Made by a program: the position numbers and the translations under genes. Of a stretch of 64,000 nucleotides of DNA, positions 51,525 to 59,622 are shown piece by piece. Numbering within the stretch: position 1 is the first letter of the stretch; every line of letters begins with the position of its first letter. The stretch is from Butyrivibrio sp. AE3004. Lineage in GTDB: Bacteria; Bacillota; Clostridia; Lachnospirales; Lachnospiraceae. Under the pieces are notes generated by a model. The model made no database searches. It was not told the DNA's origin and was given only the letters and a program-made list of their open reading frames with translations. The stretch lies in NCBI RefSeq assembly GCF_000703165.1, contig NZ_JNLQ01000003.1, positions 1 through 64,000 of the forward strand, given 5' to 3'.

Positions 51525-52727
51525 TTATTTGTAGACTGCGGTTACTCTTGCATAATATATACGTAGAAATTTATTTAATCCCGCTATTTTAGCGTGTTTT
51601 TTGCACTTTCCCTCAATTTCTTTCTTGATTATATAATTATATACAGCAGCATCTTTGGGCGCCGGATGACTCTTAAGTACCCTCATTACTTCATATCCTA
51701 CTTTTCGTAAAGTTGATGATCCTCTCTTTGTCATCCTTCGATTTGTGCCCACAAATTGTCCTGACTCGTAAGGCGGTGGATCTATACCGGCACAAGCTAT
51801 GAGAGCTTTTGCACTATGAAGTTTTCTTACATCTCCTATTTCTGCAATTAGTTTTGGCGCTAGCACATCTCCAACACCACCCATTTCTCTAACTGTAGAG
51901 TATTCTGGTAAGGACTTAGCAAGAACCTGCATTCGTGCTAATATAGTAGCCAAGGAGCTATCTATAGCCCTTAATACTGATACTGCTTCCTGTACTAACA
52001 TTTTGGTCGATGGGGTACTGGAAGATAGTGTAGGAATGCCACCGGATGCTAATTCATAGACTTCTTCAGCTTTGGATCTGCTCCGGTGATATTTCTTTTC
52101 TTTTGCCCAGAGAAGGTACTCATCTGTGAACTTTTCAAGACTCATGGAAGTAATTACATCATAATGCCAGAACTTTTCCACAAAATCGCTTAACTTGTCC
52201 TTGTTGCTTGATTCGTTCCAGCTATTAAACTTTTTCTTGATTCCAGGCATGACATAATCGAGGATATGAGTTAATTCTTGTAAAGCCTTAACATGGAGTT
52301 CCATATAGTACCTATATCTGCGCCCTAGCAGCTTCAGCTCAGCATATACCTCTTCGGCACCTTCATATTTTTGGAGTTTAAACCACTTTTCAATTCCATA
52401 ATTAGCAATCATGACCGAATCAAGTTTGTCAGTTTTTGCACCCCTAAAGTTGTTATCCTTTGCGAATGACTTCATCACAAAAGGATTTACTACAGATACG
52501 AAATAGCCTTTCTCTGTAAGATAAGTCAATACTGGCAAGTGATAGATGCCCGTTGCTTCCATGACTATACGTATTTCACCATCTAACTTCTGGAGAATAC
52601 TATCGAGTCCGTCTAGCCCCTTCTCAACATGTTGCATTTCAAAAGGACTGCACACTATTTCTCCATACGGCTTAAGTATGCAGACAGTGCTTTTTCCTTT
52701 TGATACATCAATTCCAACACTAATCAT
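51525..52727 (-). CDS. IS110-family transposase (DEDD RuvC-like plus Tnp20 domain)
   Basis: About 400 residues. The N-terminal RuvC-like domain starts ISVGIDVSKGKSTVCIL (first Asp), with VMEATGIYHLPVL (Glu) and GAKTDKLDSVMIANYG (Asp pair). The C-terminal transposase_20 domain has MGGVGDVLAPKLIAEIGDV and FVGTNRRMTKRGSSTLRK with the conserved Ser. GGAGG lies just before ATG 52727; the frame upstream lacks one. All motifs are intact, so the element may be active as an RNA-guided recombinase. Confidence 0.93.
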   Translation of the reverse strand: MISVGIDVSKGKSTVCILKPYGEIVCSPFEMQHVEKGLDGLDSILQKLDGEIRIVMEATGIYHLPVLTYLTEKGYFVSVVNPFVMKSFAKDNNFRGAKTDKLDSVMIANYGIEKWFKLQKYEGAEEVYAELKLLGRRYRYYMELHVKALQELTHILDYVMPGIKKKFNSWNESSNKDKLSDFVEKFWHYDVITSMSLEKFTDEYLLWAKEKKYHRSRSKAEEVYELASGGIPTLSSSTPSTKMLVQEAVSVLRAIDSSLATILARMQVLAKSLPEYSTVREMGGVGDVLAPKLIAEIGDVRKLHSAKALIACAGIDPPPYESGQFVGTNRRMTKRGSSTLRKVGYEVMRVLKSHPAPKDAAVYNYIIKKEIEGKCKKHAKIAGLNKFLRIYYARVTAVYK

Positions 52728-52985
52728 TCTGAACCTCCTCCAACTATAAATAGTAATTGCTCCAGCCACACTTATTACCATTCAGTTTAGTTGGTTACGC
52801 GGGTGTTTCTCCCTACCTGCTTAAGCGAATGCTTATAATAAGGGGGTGGCTAACGGTTTATGTGACGGATGCGCTGATCCAAAAAGAGCCACGTCAGACC
52901 AATTACTCCCCTTATTATAAAAAAATAAGTGCAGATGTCAGAGTTAATTACTCTCTAACAACTACACTTTTATGGTACTAAAAGA
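52728..52985 (-). ncRNA. candidate bridge RNA region of the IS110 element
   Basis: This non-coding stretch upstream of the transposase has a perfect 13-bp inverted pair, TTATAATAAGGGG (52833-52845) with CCCCTTATTATAA (52918-52930), enclosing 72 bases. Smaller stems within include GTGGCT/AGCCAC, TGACG/CGTCA and GGAT-6-ATCC. IS110-group elements encode their bridge RNA in this position, with target- and donor-binding internal loops. The exact RNA ends and loops cannot be fixed from one copy. Confidence 0.6.
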
Positions 52986-53010
52986 GCCCCGCAAAGGTCA
53001 GGGGCTTTAT
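52981..53010 (-). terminator. terminator of the YjbR-MGMT fusion gene
   Basis: On the minus strand AAAGCCCC...GGGGCTCTTTTAG; the stem GGGGCT/AGCCCC overlaps the gene end. Confidence 0.8.
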
Positions 53011-53639
53011 TATTTATTGCGCCATTGATATTTATGTAAATCAACAACTCCATCTTTGACTTCGACGTCTTCAGAGAGCAGGATTTCTCCCTGCTTCCAG
53101 GCTCCGCCAAATGCATAGTTGCCGGCAAGTTCGCCTTTTGAGTTTACTACACGATGACAGGGAATTGTGCTGGGGTTAGGGTTTTTGTGAAGAGCATTTC
53201 CTACAGCTCTTGCCATCTTTCTATCCCCGGCTTCTTCTGCAACCTGCGCATAAGTTGCAACACATCCCTTTGGGATTCTGGCTACAGCATCATAAATCCT
53301 CTTAGTCGGAGAGTCTGCTATCAGGTCGTAGCTCTCGGCAATCATGAGCTTTATGTCTTTATCCGGGATACTTCCATCGAGGATGATTGTATTCCAATGC
53401 TCCTTATTCTGATGGTATCCGGGAATAACTGAGCTGTAAGCCTTTCTCCAGAAAAAAGCCATCTCGGGATCAACCTTCACATTGAGATTTATAAAGTCCT
53501 CTCGTTCATAAGTCCACAGGAATGCTTTTTTATTATACTTATATCGCACCAGCTGCCAGTTAGGATCGTGGAAGGGCGCTTCCTGATAAGTATCCGGAAA
53601 AGATAATCCGTATTTTAATGCTTCTTCTCTTGTTTTCAT
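53010..53639 (-). CDS. MmcQ/YjbR - methylated-DNA cysteine methyltransferase fusion
   Basis: 209 residues. Residues 1-110 are a MmcQ/YjbR (CyaY-like) DNA-binding domain (SFPDTYQEAPFHDPNWQLVR, FINLNVKVDPEMA, VIPGYHQNKEHWNTI). Residues ~112-209 are an Ogt/MGMT C-terminal domain with IYDAVARIPKGCVATYAQVA, RAVGNALHKNP and the alkyl-acceptor PCHRVV. The Cys is present, so it should repair O6-alkylguanine rather than being an alkyltransferase-like protein. The start is at 53639 on the minus strand; its ribosome site is weak. Confidence 0.9.
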   Translation of the reverse strand: MKTREEALKYGLSFPDTYQEAPFHDPNWQLVRYKYNKKAFLWTYEREDFINLNVKVDPEMAFFWRKAYSSVIPGYHQNKEHWNTIILDGSIPDKDIKLMIAESYDLIADSPTKRIYDAVARIPKGCVATYAQVAEEAGDRKMARAVGNALHKNPNPSTIPCHRVVNSKGELAGNYAFGGAWKQGEILLSEDVEVKDGVVDLHKYQWRNK

Positions 53640-53667
53640 GAAATAATTCTAACACATTCAAATAGAA

Positions 53668-54357
53668 TTACTCATAATTCACTGTTATTTTTCCCAACGT
53701 TATTTTATCCAGAACCTTATCATTAGTCTTTACTGTATGTTCCGGTAGAATCTTTTCTTGATAATACACGCCGTCCCAGTTTAGAAGCTTTTCTGGGTCT
53801 TCGGAATATCCTGTTAAATCACAGGTATTTACAAGAAATTTGGCATATTTTACTGCAAGAGCATGTTTTATCCGCATATTAGTGAGGATGCTTTCATCCA
53901 ACCCTGTTCTTGCAAGCTGATTCCCGGTCATGCTGCTTAAGATCATCTTTGCTTCGACCATTGCTTGTTTTTCTTCCGCGCTACTTAATACAACTCCTTC
54001 AGAAAGAGCTCTTTTATAATAAATCTCATCTGATATACAAGTGTTAACTGCCACCTTCTTGGCGTAATCACAGACAAACTGAGAATCCATGCCGGCTGAA
54101 AAGTGGGTATTCCACCAGTGCTTTGGATTCTCAGGATCATACAAAAGAGCCTGGTTCTGCACAAACTCTTCTACTTCATATATGTAATATCCAAATTCTC
54201 TTAAAGTAATCTCGGTATCATCAACTGTGATCAAAGGCTCATCAAGATGATCTTCATAAACGAATCTGCTCAGTATTCTCCCGCAAATAGCAGCAACTAT
54301 CAGGGCGACGTTTGCAATTAAAATTATTATGATAGCTCTTTTAACTGATCTCATCAT
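53668..54357 (-). CDS. membrane-anchored protein, possibly SurA/PPIase-N-like
   Basis: About 229 residues: MMRSVKRAIIIILIANVALI signal-anchor helix, then ITVDDTEITLREFGYYIYEVE, which resembles the N-terminal chaperone region of SurA/PrsA-type proteins, with a helical body (AEEKQAMVEAKMILSSM) but no parvulin catalytic domain. The start (ATG 54357, or GTG 54363 overlapping the upstream TAG) puts it directly after a LuxR-type HTH gene. Probably an extracytoplasmic helper protein; function inferred only weakly. Confidence 0.6.
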   Translation of the reverse strand: MMRSVKRAIIIILIANVALIVAAICGRILSRFVYEDHLDEPLITVDDTEITLREFGYYIYEVEEFVQNQALLYDPENPKHWWNTHFSAGMDSQFVCDYAKKVAVNTCISDEIYYKRALSEGVVLSSAEEKQAMVEAKMILSSMTGNQLARTGLDESILTNMRIKHALAVKYAKFLVNTCDLTGYSEDPEKLLNWDGVYYQEKILPEHTVKTNDKVLDKITLGKITVNYE

Positions 54358-54362
54358 AATCA

Positions 54363-54599
54363 CTATCCATCCTGTGTAAACAGCTCTTGGAATTCCTTTC
54401 TTCCGGGAACCCACGCCTTTTCATAAATGTGAGTGAAATGATTTTTTACCGTCTGCTCAGAAATTCCGAGCATATAAGCAATTCTATGATTTGAAAACCC
54501 CGACACTTTAAGGTATCCGAGTTCAAGCTCTCTTTTCGTAAATCCGAATTTACGAGCTATATTAAGATACTGCTCCTTTGTAATTCCGGGATCATTCAT
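54363..54599 (-). CDS. LuxR-type helix-turn-helix protein (stand-alone)
   Basis: About 78 residues, nearly all a GerE/LuxR HTH: FTKRELELGYLKVSGFSNHR and IAYMLGISEQTVKNHFTHIY. No receiver or sensor domain is present, so regulation must come from elsewhere, perhaps from its membrane neighbours. The start is uncertain (ATG 54599 or 54620, both overlapping the upstream gene); the stop overlaps the next gene, so the three genes are coupled. Confidence 0.75.
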   Translation of the reverse strand: MNDPGITKEQYLNIARKFGFTKRELELGYLKVSGFSNHRIAYMLGISEQTVKNHFTHIYEKAWVPGRKEFQELFTQDG

Positions 54600-55071
54600 C
54601 TTCCATGTCCATCTCTTCATTCATCTTACGCTCGGCATTTAACTTAAGCGGCAGAAGAAAAAACTCGATTATTACTGCATAAAAACCTGAAAGGAAGCAG
54701 ACAGCAAGGCTTGGTCCAAACGTTTCCGGCTCAGATAAATTTCCCATAAGAATTATTGCTGAAGTTATGATGGCAAAAAGAGCTCCAAATACAGTAAGCT
54801 TCTGGGCAGCGCCTACGGCTTCTATAATATTTTTTAGTTCAAGAAGCCTGTAATCTTTTATCCCTACTGAGAATGAATTCAAAAAATCTTTCCACTCACC
54901 CATGATCATGAGCCCGGGAATCAGAATAAGTAAAACAAGAATCAGCGAAGGCACATCAAGAAACCATGCGACAGCAGAAAAGCCAAAGCTGGTTCCGAGG
55001 GTACTGATAAGAAATACAACGATGAAAAGTACAAGCTCTCCAAATAAAACGGTACGGATATTCTTTTTCAT
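54592..55071 (-). CDS. MotA/ExbB-like membrane protein
   Basis: 159 residues with four hydrophobic helices. AWFLDVPSLILVLLILIPGL resembles the MotA helix pair around its DxPS motif, and the later AAQKLTVFGALFAIITSAI and FLSGFYAVIIEFFLLPLK fit helices 3-4 of the proton-channel fold. The large cytoplasmic torque-generating loop of MotA is shortened. AAAGGAG supports ATG 55071 over 55077. First of a three-gene overlapping unit with the LuxR-type and anchored proteins. Confidence 0.6.
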   Translation of the reverse strand: MKKNIRTVLFGELVLFIVVFLISTLGTSFGFSAVAWFLDVPSLILVLLILIPGLMIMGEWKDFLNSFSVGIKDYRLLELKNIIEAVGAAQKLTVFGALFAIITSAIILMGNLSEPETFGPSLAVCFLSGFYAVIIEFFLLPLKLNAERKMNEEMDMEDE

Positions 55072-55171
55072 AAGCATACTCCTTTTAAGCTTTATTTATT
55101 CGTTATAGGTGTTCCTATTATGACGTTATCATATGCACGAAAAGAAATATATAGTACCTTTTTGAATTTAT

Positions 55172-55390
55172 TTAGTCCATCTCTTCTCTTGTAATATTCC
55201 TTGCCCACTTGTGGCTGTAGAAGTACTTAAGAACCCAGGGCCATTTCACAAACTCATCGGTACAGAGCAGGAAGAACACTACTTTTACCGGGAGCTTAAA
55301 GACAAAGGCTGCAAGAAGTCCCAGTGGAACAGCGTGGCACCACATGTCTATGGTGTCGCAGATAAAGCCGAATTTGTCACTGCTTTAGCA
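55172..55390 (-). pseudogene. C-terminal remnant of a MATE-family efflux protein
   Basis: On the minus strand the frame reads DKFGFICDTIDMWCHAVPLG, then a helix, FFLLCTDEFVKWPWVLKYF and a basic tail to TAA at 55172-55174. This is the end of a MATE transporter (the last helices and DE-x-V-R/K-type motif). The frame is closed by TAA upstream, near 55390, and the first ~380 residues are absent. Confidence 0.75.
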
Positions 55391-55410
55391 TTGCGCTGCC
55401 TTGTAGATGA

Positions 55411-56070
55411 TCAATATTCGTAGGATTGATTTACTTTCCTAAGTGCAGCTACATAATCGCAGCCTTTTTCTTTCACATTTTCCGGATTTATAGGATAATG
55501 GACATTGTAAAGAATCCCTTTGTCTCCGAACATATCCTCTATATAGTCCTTCTCTATATGTCCGCCTACAACTTCAAGGCAAATCATAATATGATCATCA
55601 CCCGGTACGATTTCTTTCTCCCACAAAAACTTGCACTCAATGTTCATGAAACATTCAGCGACCATCGGCGCTTCTATCCATGAAGCTTTCTCCACAGTAA
55701 GCCCTGATGAAGTTATCTCATCTGCCTCGAGCTGATTATTCTGTATCGTCTTCATGCAGGCTTTGTATAAATCAGAAGACATGAAATTCAGCACTGCTGC
55801 CTTCTTTTCATTTAGGCTTTGGTAAAGATGTCCACACTTATTCACGCTGCATAGAATCACGTAATACCCGCACCCATGATTCGCACTCGTAAACCCTGCC
55901 CATGACTGCATCGTAGCATTGGGCTGTCCGTTAGATTTATATGTTGTGACAAGGAACATCGGCGTCGGGATTCCCATAATAAACTCTTTCCAATCAAAGC
56001 CGAAGTTTTTTGCAAATTCTCCGTATGTCCCCTTCATAGATTCCGGCATTTCTTTGTATTGGTATTTCAT
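55411..56070 (-). CDS. flavin reductase family protein (FMN-binding split barrel)
   Basis: 219 residues: MGIPTPMFLVTTYKSNGQPN, ATMQSWAGFTS and YYVILCSVNKCG give the flavoredoxin/flavin-reductase-like FMN-binding split barrel. Later segments (HIMICLEVVGGHI, ILYNVHYPINPENV) complete it. Cytoplasmic; probably reduces or carries FMN for redox partners unknown. It ends close to the MATE remnant. Confidence 0.85.
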   Translation of the reverse strand: MKYQYKEMPESMKGTYGEFAKNFGFDWKEFIMGIPTPMFLVTTYKSNGQPNATMQSWAGFTSANHGCGYYVILCSVNKCGHLYQSLNEKKAAVLNFMSSDLYKACMKTIQNNQLEADEITSSGLTVEKASWIEAPMVAECFMNIECKFLWEKEIVPGDDHIMICLEVVGGHIEKDYIEDMFGDKGILYNVHYPINPENVKEKGCDYVAALRKVNQSYEY

Positions 56071-56184
56071 CTTTTTCCTTCCCTCCGTACTAAAATCAAC
56101 ATAAGAATCGACTTCAATTATCTCGACAACCTTCGATTTGTCATTGTCTATAATACTGAAAAATATATTCCAATATATCTTTAT

Positions 56185-57231
56185 TTATTTTGTCTTATTA
56201 TCAATAAAGGCAATCACTCGATCAAAAGCTTCCTTGGCAGTCGAATCCACTCGCTCAGCTGCAACGAAGCAGTGCTGCTTTTCTTCACCTTTTTCTGCCA
56301 AAGGATCTATCAAATCATTTTCGACAGTAACTGCATCTAACTGCTCATGCATCACATTCATATCGTGACGATACTCACTTCCAAGCATAATAGCCGAAGG
56401 ATAATCTGCTGTCATATATGGGATGCAGTCATATCGTTCCAACTCACTTTTACTCAAGAAAATTGATCCTTTGACATAATTTCCAACCAGAATCTTACAC
56501 GCAAGTGAAAAATCTTCGTATATGAGAGGAGCATCATCTACAACTATTGCACTGATCTGCTCTTTTTTCAGAACAGGCTCTATTCCAAGGAGTTTTGCAT
56601 ATTCAGAATTGCTTACCACAGTTCCTATCTGAGAAACCATGATTGCTCCTGCCGAAGATCCCATCAGAACAATTTTATCTGTATTCAAATGATACTCTTT
56701 ACCATGCTCCATGATATATGCAAATGCCTGATTTGCCTGAATCAGAGGATCCGGAAAATGTCCTTCGGGAACCAGCACATAATCCACATTTACTATGTTA
56801 TACCCCTTTGCACAAAGGTCATCAATCAGATATGTTGCTTCGCTGACTGCAAGTGGATCACCCATGTTCTTGCTCCCTGCAAAAAAACCTCCACCATGAA
56901 AATAAAACAACGTTGGTCTGTCCGCTTCAAGATTATCATCCGGATAAGTTATATCTAAAAAGCTGTTAGGGTAATCGCTTCCATAATTGATCTCACTGAT
57001 AAGATACTGCCCATTTTCCTTTTCCCCATTGACCGGATCATACAAGGGTTCATAAGAATTGAGAGGTTTGCCATTAACCATAGCTCCCTTCTGGATAGTA
57101 CCAATGACTATCTGTGTATGTGTAGCAAGATAAAATGCTCCTCCTACGATAATAATCGCAATAACAACAATAACTGTCATCAATATCTTAATACCTTTAT
57201 GCTTCTTTTTTATCTTCATTGAATCGTCCAC
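56185..57231 (-). CDS. membrane-anchored alpha/beta hydrolase (esterase)
   Basis: About 348 residues. An N-terminal helix (ILMTVIVVIAIIIVGGAFYL) anchors the protein with its catalytic domain outside. LFYFHGGGFFAGS is the oxyanion-hole motif and LMGSSAGAIMVSQ the nucleophile elbow of the HSL-type hydrolases; SAIMLGSEYRHDMN may hold the acid. Start GTG 57231 follows AGAGGTGA. It diverges from a TetR gene with two shared operator motifs between them, so TetR probably controls it. Confidence 0.83.
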   Translation of the reverse strand: MDDSMKIKKKHKGIKILMTVIVVIAIIIVGGAFYLATHTQIVIGTIQKGAMVNGKPLNSYEPLYDPVNGEKENGQYLISEINYGSDYPNSFLDITYPDDNLEADRPTLFYFHGGGFFAGSKNMGDPLAVSEATYLIDDLCAKGYNIVNVDYVLVPEGHFPDPLIQANQAFAYIMEHGKEYHLNTDKIVLMGSSAGAIMVSQIGTVVSNSEYAKLLGIEPVLKKEQISAIVVDDAPLIYEDFSLACKILVGNYVKGSIFLSKSELERYDCIPYMTADYPSAIMLGSEYRHDMNVMHEQLDAVTVENDLIDPLAEKGEEKQHCFVAAERVDSTAKEAFDRVIAFIDNKTK

Positions 57232-57276
57232 TTGTATCACCTCTTTGACTTTTGATAACAACCATGTTACTTTATA

Positions 57277-57290
57277 GGTACAATTGTACC
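57277..57290. promoter_or_regulatory. perfect TetR-type palindrome in the divergent promoter
   Basis: GGTACAATTGTACC is a perfect 14-bp palindrome about 46 bases upstream of the hydrolase start and 62 bases upstream of the TetR start. Confidence 0.75.
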
Positions 57291-57326
57291 TCATGTTTTT
57301 ATTCGGTCAATATCCCAATAAAAAAA

Positions 57327-57351
57327 GGTACAAAGGAGGACTATTTGTACC
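57327..57351 (+). promoter_or_regulatory. second GGTACAA/TTGTACC dyad enclosing the tetR ribosome site
   Basis: GGTACAAA (57327-57334) and TTTGTACC (57344-57351) flank GGAGGA and abut the ATG at 57352. It shares half-sites with the palindrome at 57277. It can act as a repressor site on DNA or as an 8-bp RNA hairpin with the ribosome site in its loop. Confidence 0.7.
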
Positions 57352-57840
57352 ATGAGAGAATCTACAAAATATGTTATGGATAAAATCACCTGTTCCCTCA
57401 TTGAGCTAATGAGGGAAACATCTCTAGGCAATATATCCATTTGTGCCATCATAGAAAATGCAGAGGTAAGCCGTAACTCATTTTACCGCCATTTTCAGGA
57501 TAAAGATGATATACTCCGATATTACATTTCTTCAGAAACAGAACAGTGGCTGGCAAAAGCCGGGATGAATTATCTGAACGTTTCGTCTCCTCAGGAGTAT
57601 GTTGTTTTTCTTTTGAAGCATCTATATAAGTATCGGGATATCATCGATCTTCTTATCCGTGATAATAAGATGAATCTTCTGGAAGAAGAATTTGACAAGC
57701 GTTTTAATGCCATTCTATCCAGCATTACTGATCCATGGCATATAGCCTTTACTATTGGTGGCTTCTATAAGCTCTTTTGCTACTGGGCAAAAACCGGATA
57801 TGAAAAGACACCTGAAGAAATTGCAGCCTATATTAAGTAA
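57352..57840 (+). CDS. TetR-family transcriptional regulator
   Basis: 162 residues. The N-terminal TetR HTH reads LGNISICAIIENAEVSRNSF, followed by YRHFQDKDDILRYY, typical of the DhaS-like/TetR_C_7 small regulators of Firmicutes. The C-terminal helical domain (LLKHLYKYRDIIDLLIRDN) would bind the ligand. It diverges from the anchored esterase and lies behind two matching palindromes, implying autoregulation and control of the esterase. Confidence 0.88.
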   Translation: MRESTKYVMDKITCSLIELMRETSLGNISICAIIENAEVSRNSFYRHFQDKDDILRYYISSETEQWLAKAGMNYLNVSSPQEYVVFLLKHLYKYRDIIDLLIRDNKMNLLEEEFDKRFNAILSSITDPWHIAFTIGGFYKLFCYWAKTGYEKTPEEIAAYIK

Positions 57841-57936
57841 TCTCGGAACGTGAACAATCAGTCATCTCGAACAAGCCATGAGAAGTCTGTAGAATCGACA
57901 TAATAATCATTTTTAAACCCAGTTAAATTATACCAT

Positions 57937-57966
57937 GAAAAAGAGCTGCAACTTTCGTTGCAGCCC
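57937..57966 (-). terminator. terminator of the AAA ATPase gene
   Basis: On the minus strand GCTGCAAC-GAAA-GTTGCAGC is a perfect 8-bp stem followed by TCTTTTTC. Confidence 0.9.
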
Positions 57967-58008
57967 CATGATAATAGCAACATAGAATTCCAATGTGTAT
58001 CATATGCT

Positions 58009-59430
58009 TTAGTCAAAGAGTTTTTCCGGACCAATTATATTTTGAACCACGTCCAAGTTCTCATTTTTCTTGACTCCATTTGAAGTTATAAGTGTTATAT
58101 GTATAGCCTTTGCCGGCTGTACCTCATCCATGAATGTATCAGCTTTATGTATCAGTTCATCTTTATATTTTGAGCTTATCTCAAATTCATTATCTGTACA
58201 TTTCATCTCACACAGGTTGATCACATCATCTGCTCTATCTATAAGAAGATCTATCTGTGCACCGCCCTCTTTTTTCTTACTCCTCCATGAATACTCGGCG
58301 CTCTCGACACCTGCAATACCAAGGGCTGCCTTTATCTGCGGAACGTGCAAAAGGCATACGATCTCAAATGAATTCCCTCTCCAAGCATAATATTCCGGAG
58401 ACTTAATGAACGCCTGCCATGACTTCATTTGCTTATCACGAATGAAATTTAAACTAAAGAGTACAAACGGATCAATAACCTGATAAAATGCGCCATTTTT
58501 CTTGGTTGTTGCATTGCTATAATGTCTGATAAATCCGCACTGTTCAAGCTCTTTAAGAGCTTTTGTAAGTCCTTCGCCATCAGATACCCCTGATTTTTGA
58601 ACAAGATCTGTCCTTTGCAGGCCCTTCTTTAGTTCAGCCATAGTCTCAATAATCTTTATGTGATTGTCTGCGTTTTTGAACAATGACCTGAACAGCTGCT
58701 CATATTCATAATGAAGGTCTCCTCTTTCATCAAAAATAAGGCTATCCACGTTCTGTGCGAAGCTAAGCCTTCTGTCGTACAGATTCAGATAATACGGTAT
58801 CCCTCCAAATATCATATAGCTTTCTATTATCTTATCCTTGCCTAAGATAATTCCATTGTTCTTAAAGAAAGTCTCACATTCACTAAGACTAAATGGATCT
58901 ATATGCATCTGCTTTGTTACTCTGTTATGAAAGCCTCCCACATCATTAAGAATATTATTGATGATCCACGATGTTGCAGAACCGCAGACTATAAGAAGAA
59001 GGTCTTTCTGCGAAGAACCATAACTGTTCCAGAAAAAGTCAAATGCTGACTTAAAATCTGATCTCGCAGTGTCCATCCAAGGAACTTCATCCAAAAATAC
59101 CACCTTTTTTCCACTGGAATAGTCACGCTGCACATCTTCTTTTTCCAGTACCATTCTTAGACGGCTAAATGCCTCAAACCAGTCCTTGGGAATTGTACCG
59201 GTTTTATCACCATATAATTTAAGCGACTCGTTAAAAGCCTTAAGCTGATTACGTGTCTTCTCATCTGGAATACCTGTGGTGTAAAATGAAAAGCGTTCAT
59301 TAAAATACTCTTTGATAAGAAAAGTCTTTCCTACTCGACGACGTCCGAAAACAACCAAAAATTCAGGTCTTTTGTAATCAAGACACTGTTCTAAAATATC
59401 CTGTTCTCTTTCTCTTCCGATTATATTCAT
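58009..59430 (-). CDS. AAA ATPase with C-terminal DUF234 nuclease-like domain
   Basis: About 473 residues from MNIIGREREQDILEQC. Walker A FGRRRVGKTFLIKEY near residue 30 and Walker B KVVFLDEVPWMDT mark the archaeal-type ATPase_2 domain. A winged-helix middle (LQRTDLVQKSGVSDGEGLTK) follows, then DUF234 with AQIDLLIDRADDVINLCEMK, a D-x(n)-E-x-K pattern like PD-(D/E)xK nucleases. Widespread in Firmicutes and Bacteroidetes with an unsettled role. AAAGGAG before ATG 59430. A 16-bp inverted repeat surrounds its promoter region. Confidence 0.85.
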   Translation of the reverse strand: MNIIGREREQDILEQCLDYKRPEFLVVFGRRRVGKTFLIKEYFNERFSFYTTGIPDEKTRNQLKAFNESLKLYGDKTGTIPKDWFEAFSRLRMVLEKEDVQRDYSSGKKVVFLDEVPWMDTARSDFKSAFDFFWNSYGSSQKDLLLIVCGSATSWIINNILNDVGGFHNRVTKQMHIDPFSLSECETFFKNNGIILGKDKIIESYMIFGGIPYYLNLYDRRLSFAQNVDSLIFDERGDLHYEYEQLFRSLFKNADNHIKIIETMAELKKGLQRTDLVQKSGVSDGEGLTKALKELEQCGFIRHYSNATTKKNGAFYQVIDPFVLFSLNFIRDKQMKSWQAFIKSPEYYAWRGNSFEIVCLLHVPQIKAALGIAGVESAEYSWRSKKKEGGAQIDLLIDRADDVINLCEMKCTDNEFEISSKYKDELIHKADTFMDEVQPAKAIHITLITSNGVKKNENLDVVQNIIGPEKLFD

Positions 59431-59445
59431 AGCAGTGAACTCCTT

Positions 59446-59493
59446 TATAATCTGCTGAAACCTATTATAAGCCACATGTTTTAGCAGATTATA
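59446..59493. promoter_or_regulatory. 16-bp inverted repeat upstream of the AAA/DUF234 gene
   Basis: TATAATCTGCTGAAAC (59446-59461) and GTTTTAGCAGATTATA (59478-59493) are inverted copies with one mismatch and a 16-base gap, ending 15 bases before the start codon. Likely an operator overlapping the promoter, or a leader hairpin. Confidence 0.65.
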
Positions 59494-59562
59494 TCAAATT
59501 ATATGCTTATATTATGCTGATATATATATTAACTATACAATTCATTCTAAATCTTTTCAATA

Positions 59563-59602
59563 AAAAAAGAGACCACTCCTCGCACGAGAAATGGCCTCTT
59601 TA
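59563..59602 (-). terminator. terminator downstream of the second GNAT gene
   Basis: On the minus strand AAAGAG(G)CCA pairs with TGG(T)CTCTTT, followed by TTTTATTG. Confidence 0.75.
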
Positions 59603-59622
59603 CACTGATTCTGATAATGTGA

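Larger units (their letters stand above)
51440..52985 (-). mobile_element. IS110-family insertion element (approximate ends)
   Basis: An intact DEDD-type transposase flanked by a ~90-base 3' part with a terminator and a ~255-base structured 5' non-coding part. Elements of this family lack terminal inverted repeats, so the ends are estimated from the terminator near 51479 and the unrelated terminator at 52981. Confidence 0.7.

Noticed and set aside
55211..55423. Plus-strand frame of 70 residues
   Set aside because: It is antisense to the MATE remnant and the end of the flavin reductase; residues are not protein-family-like and no ribosome site is present.
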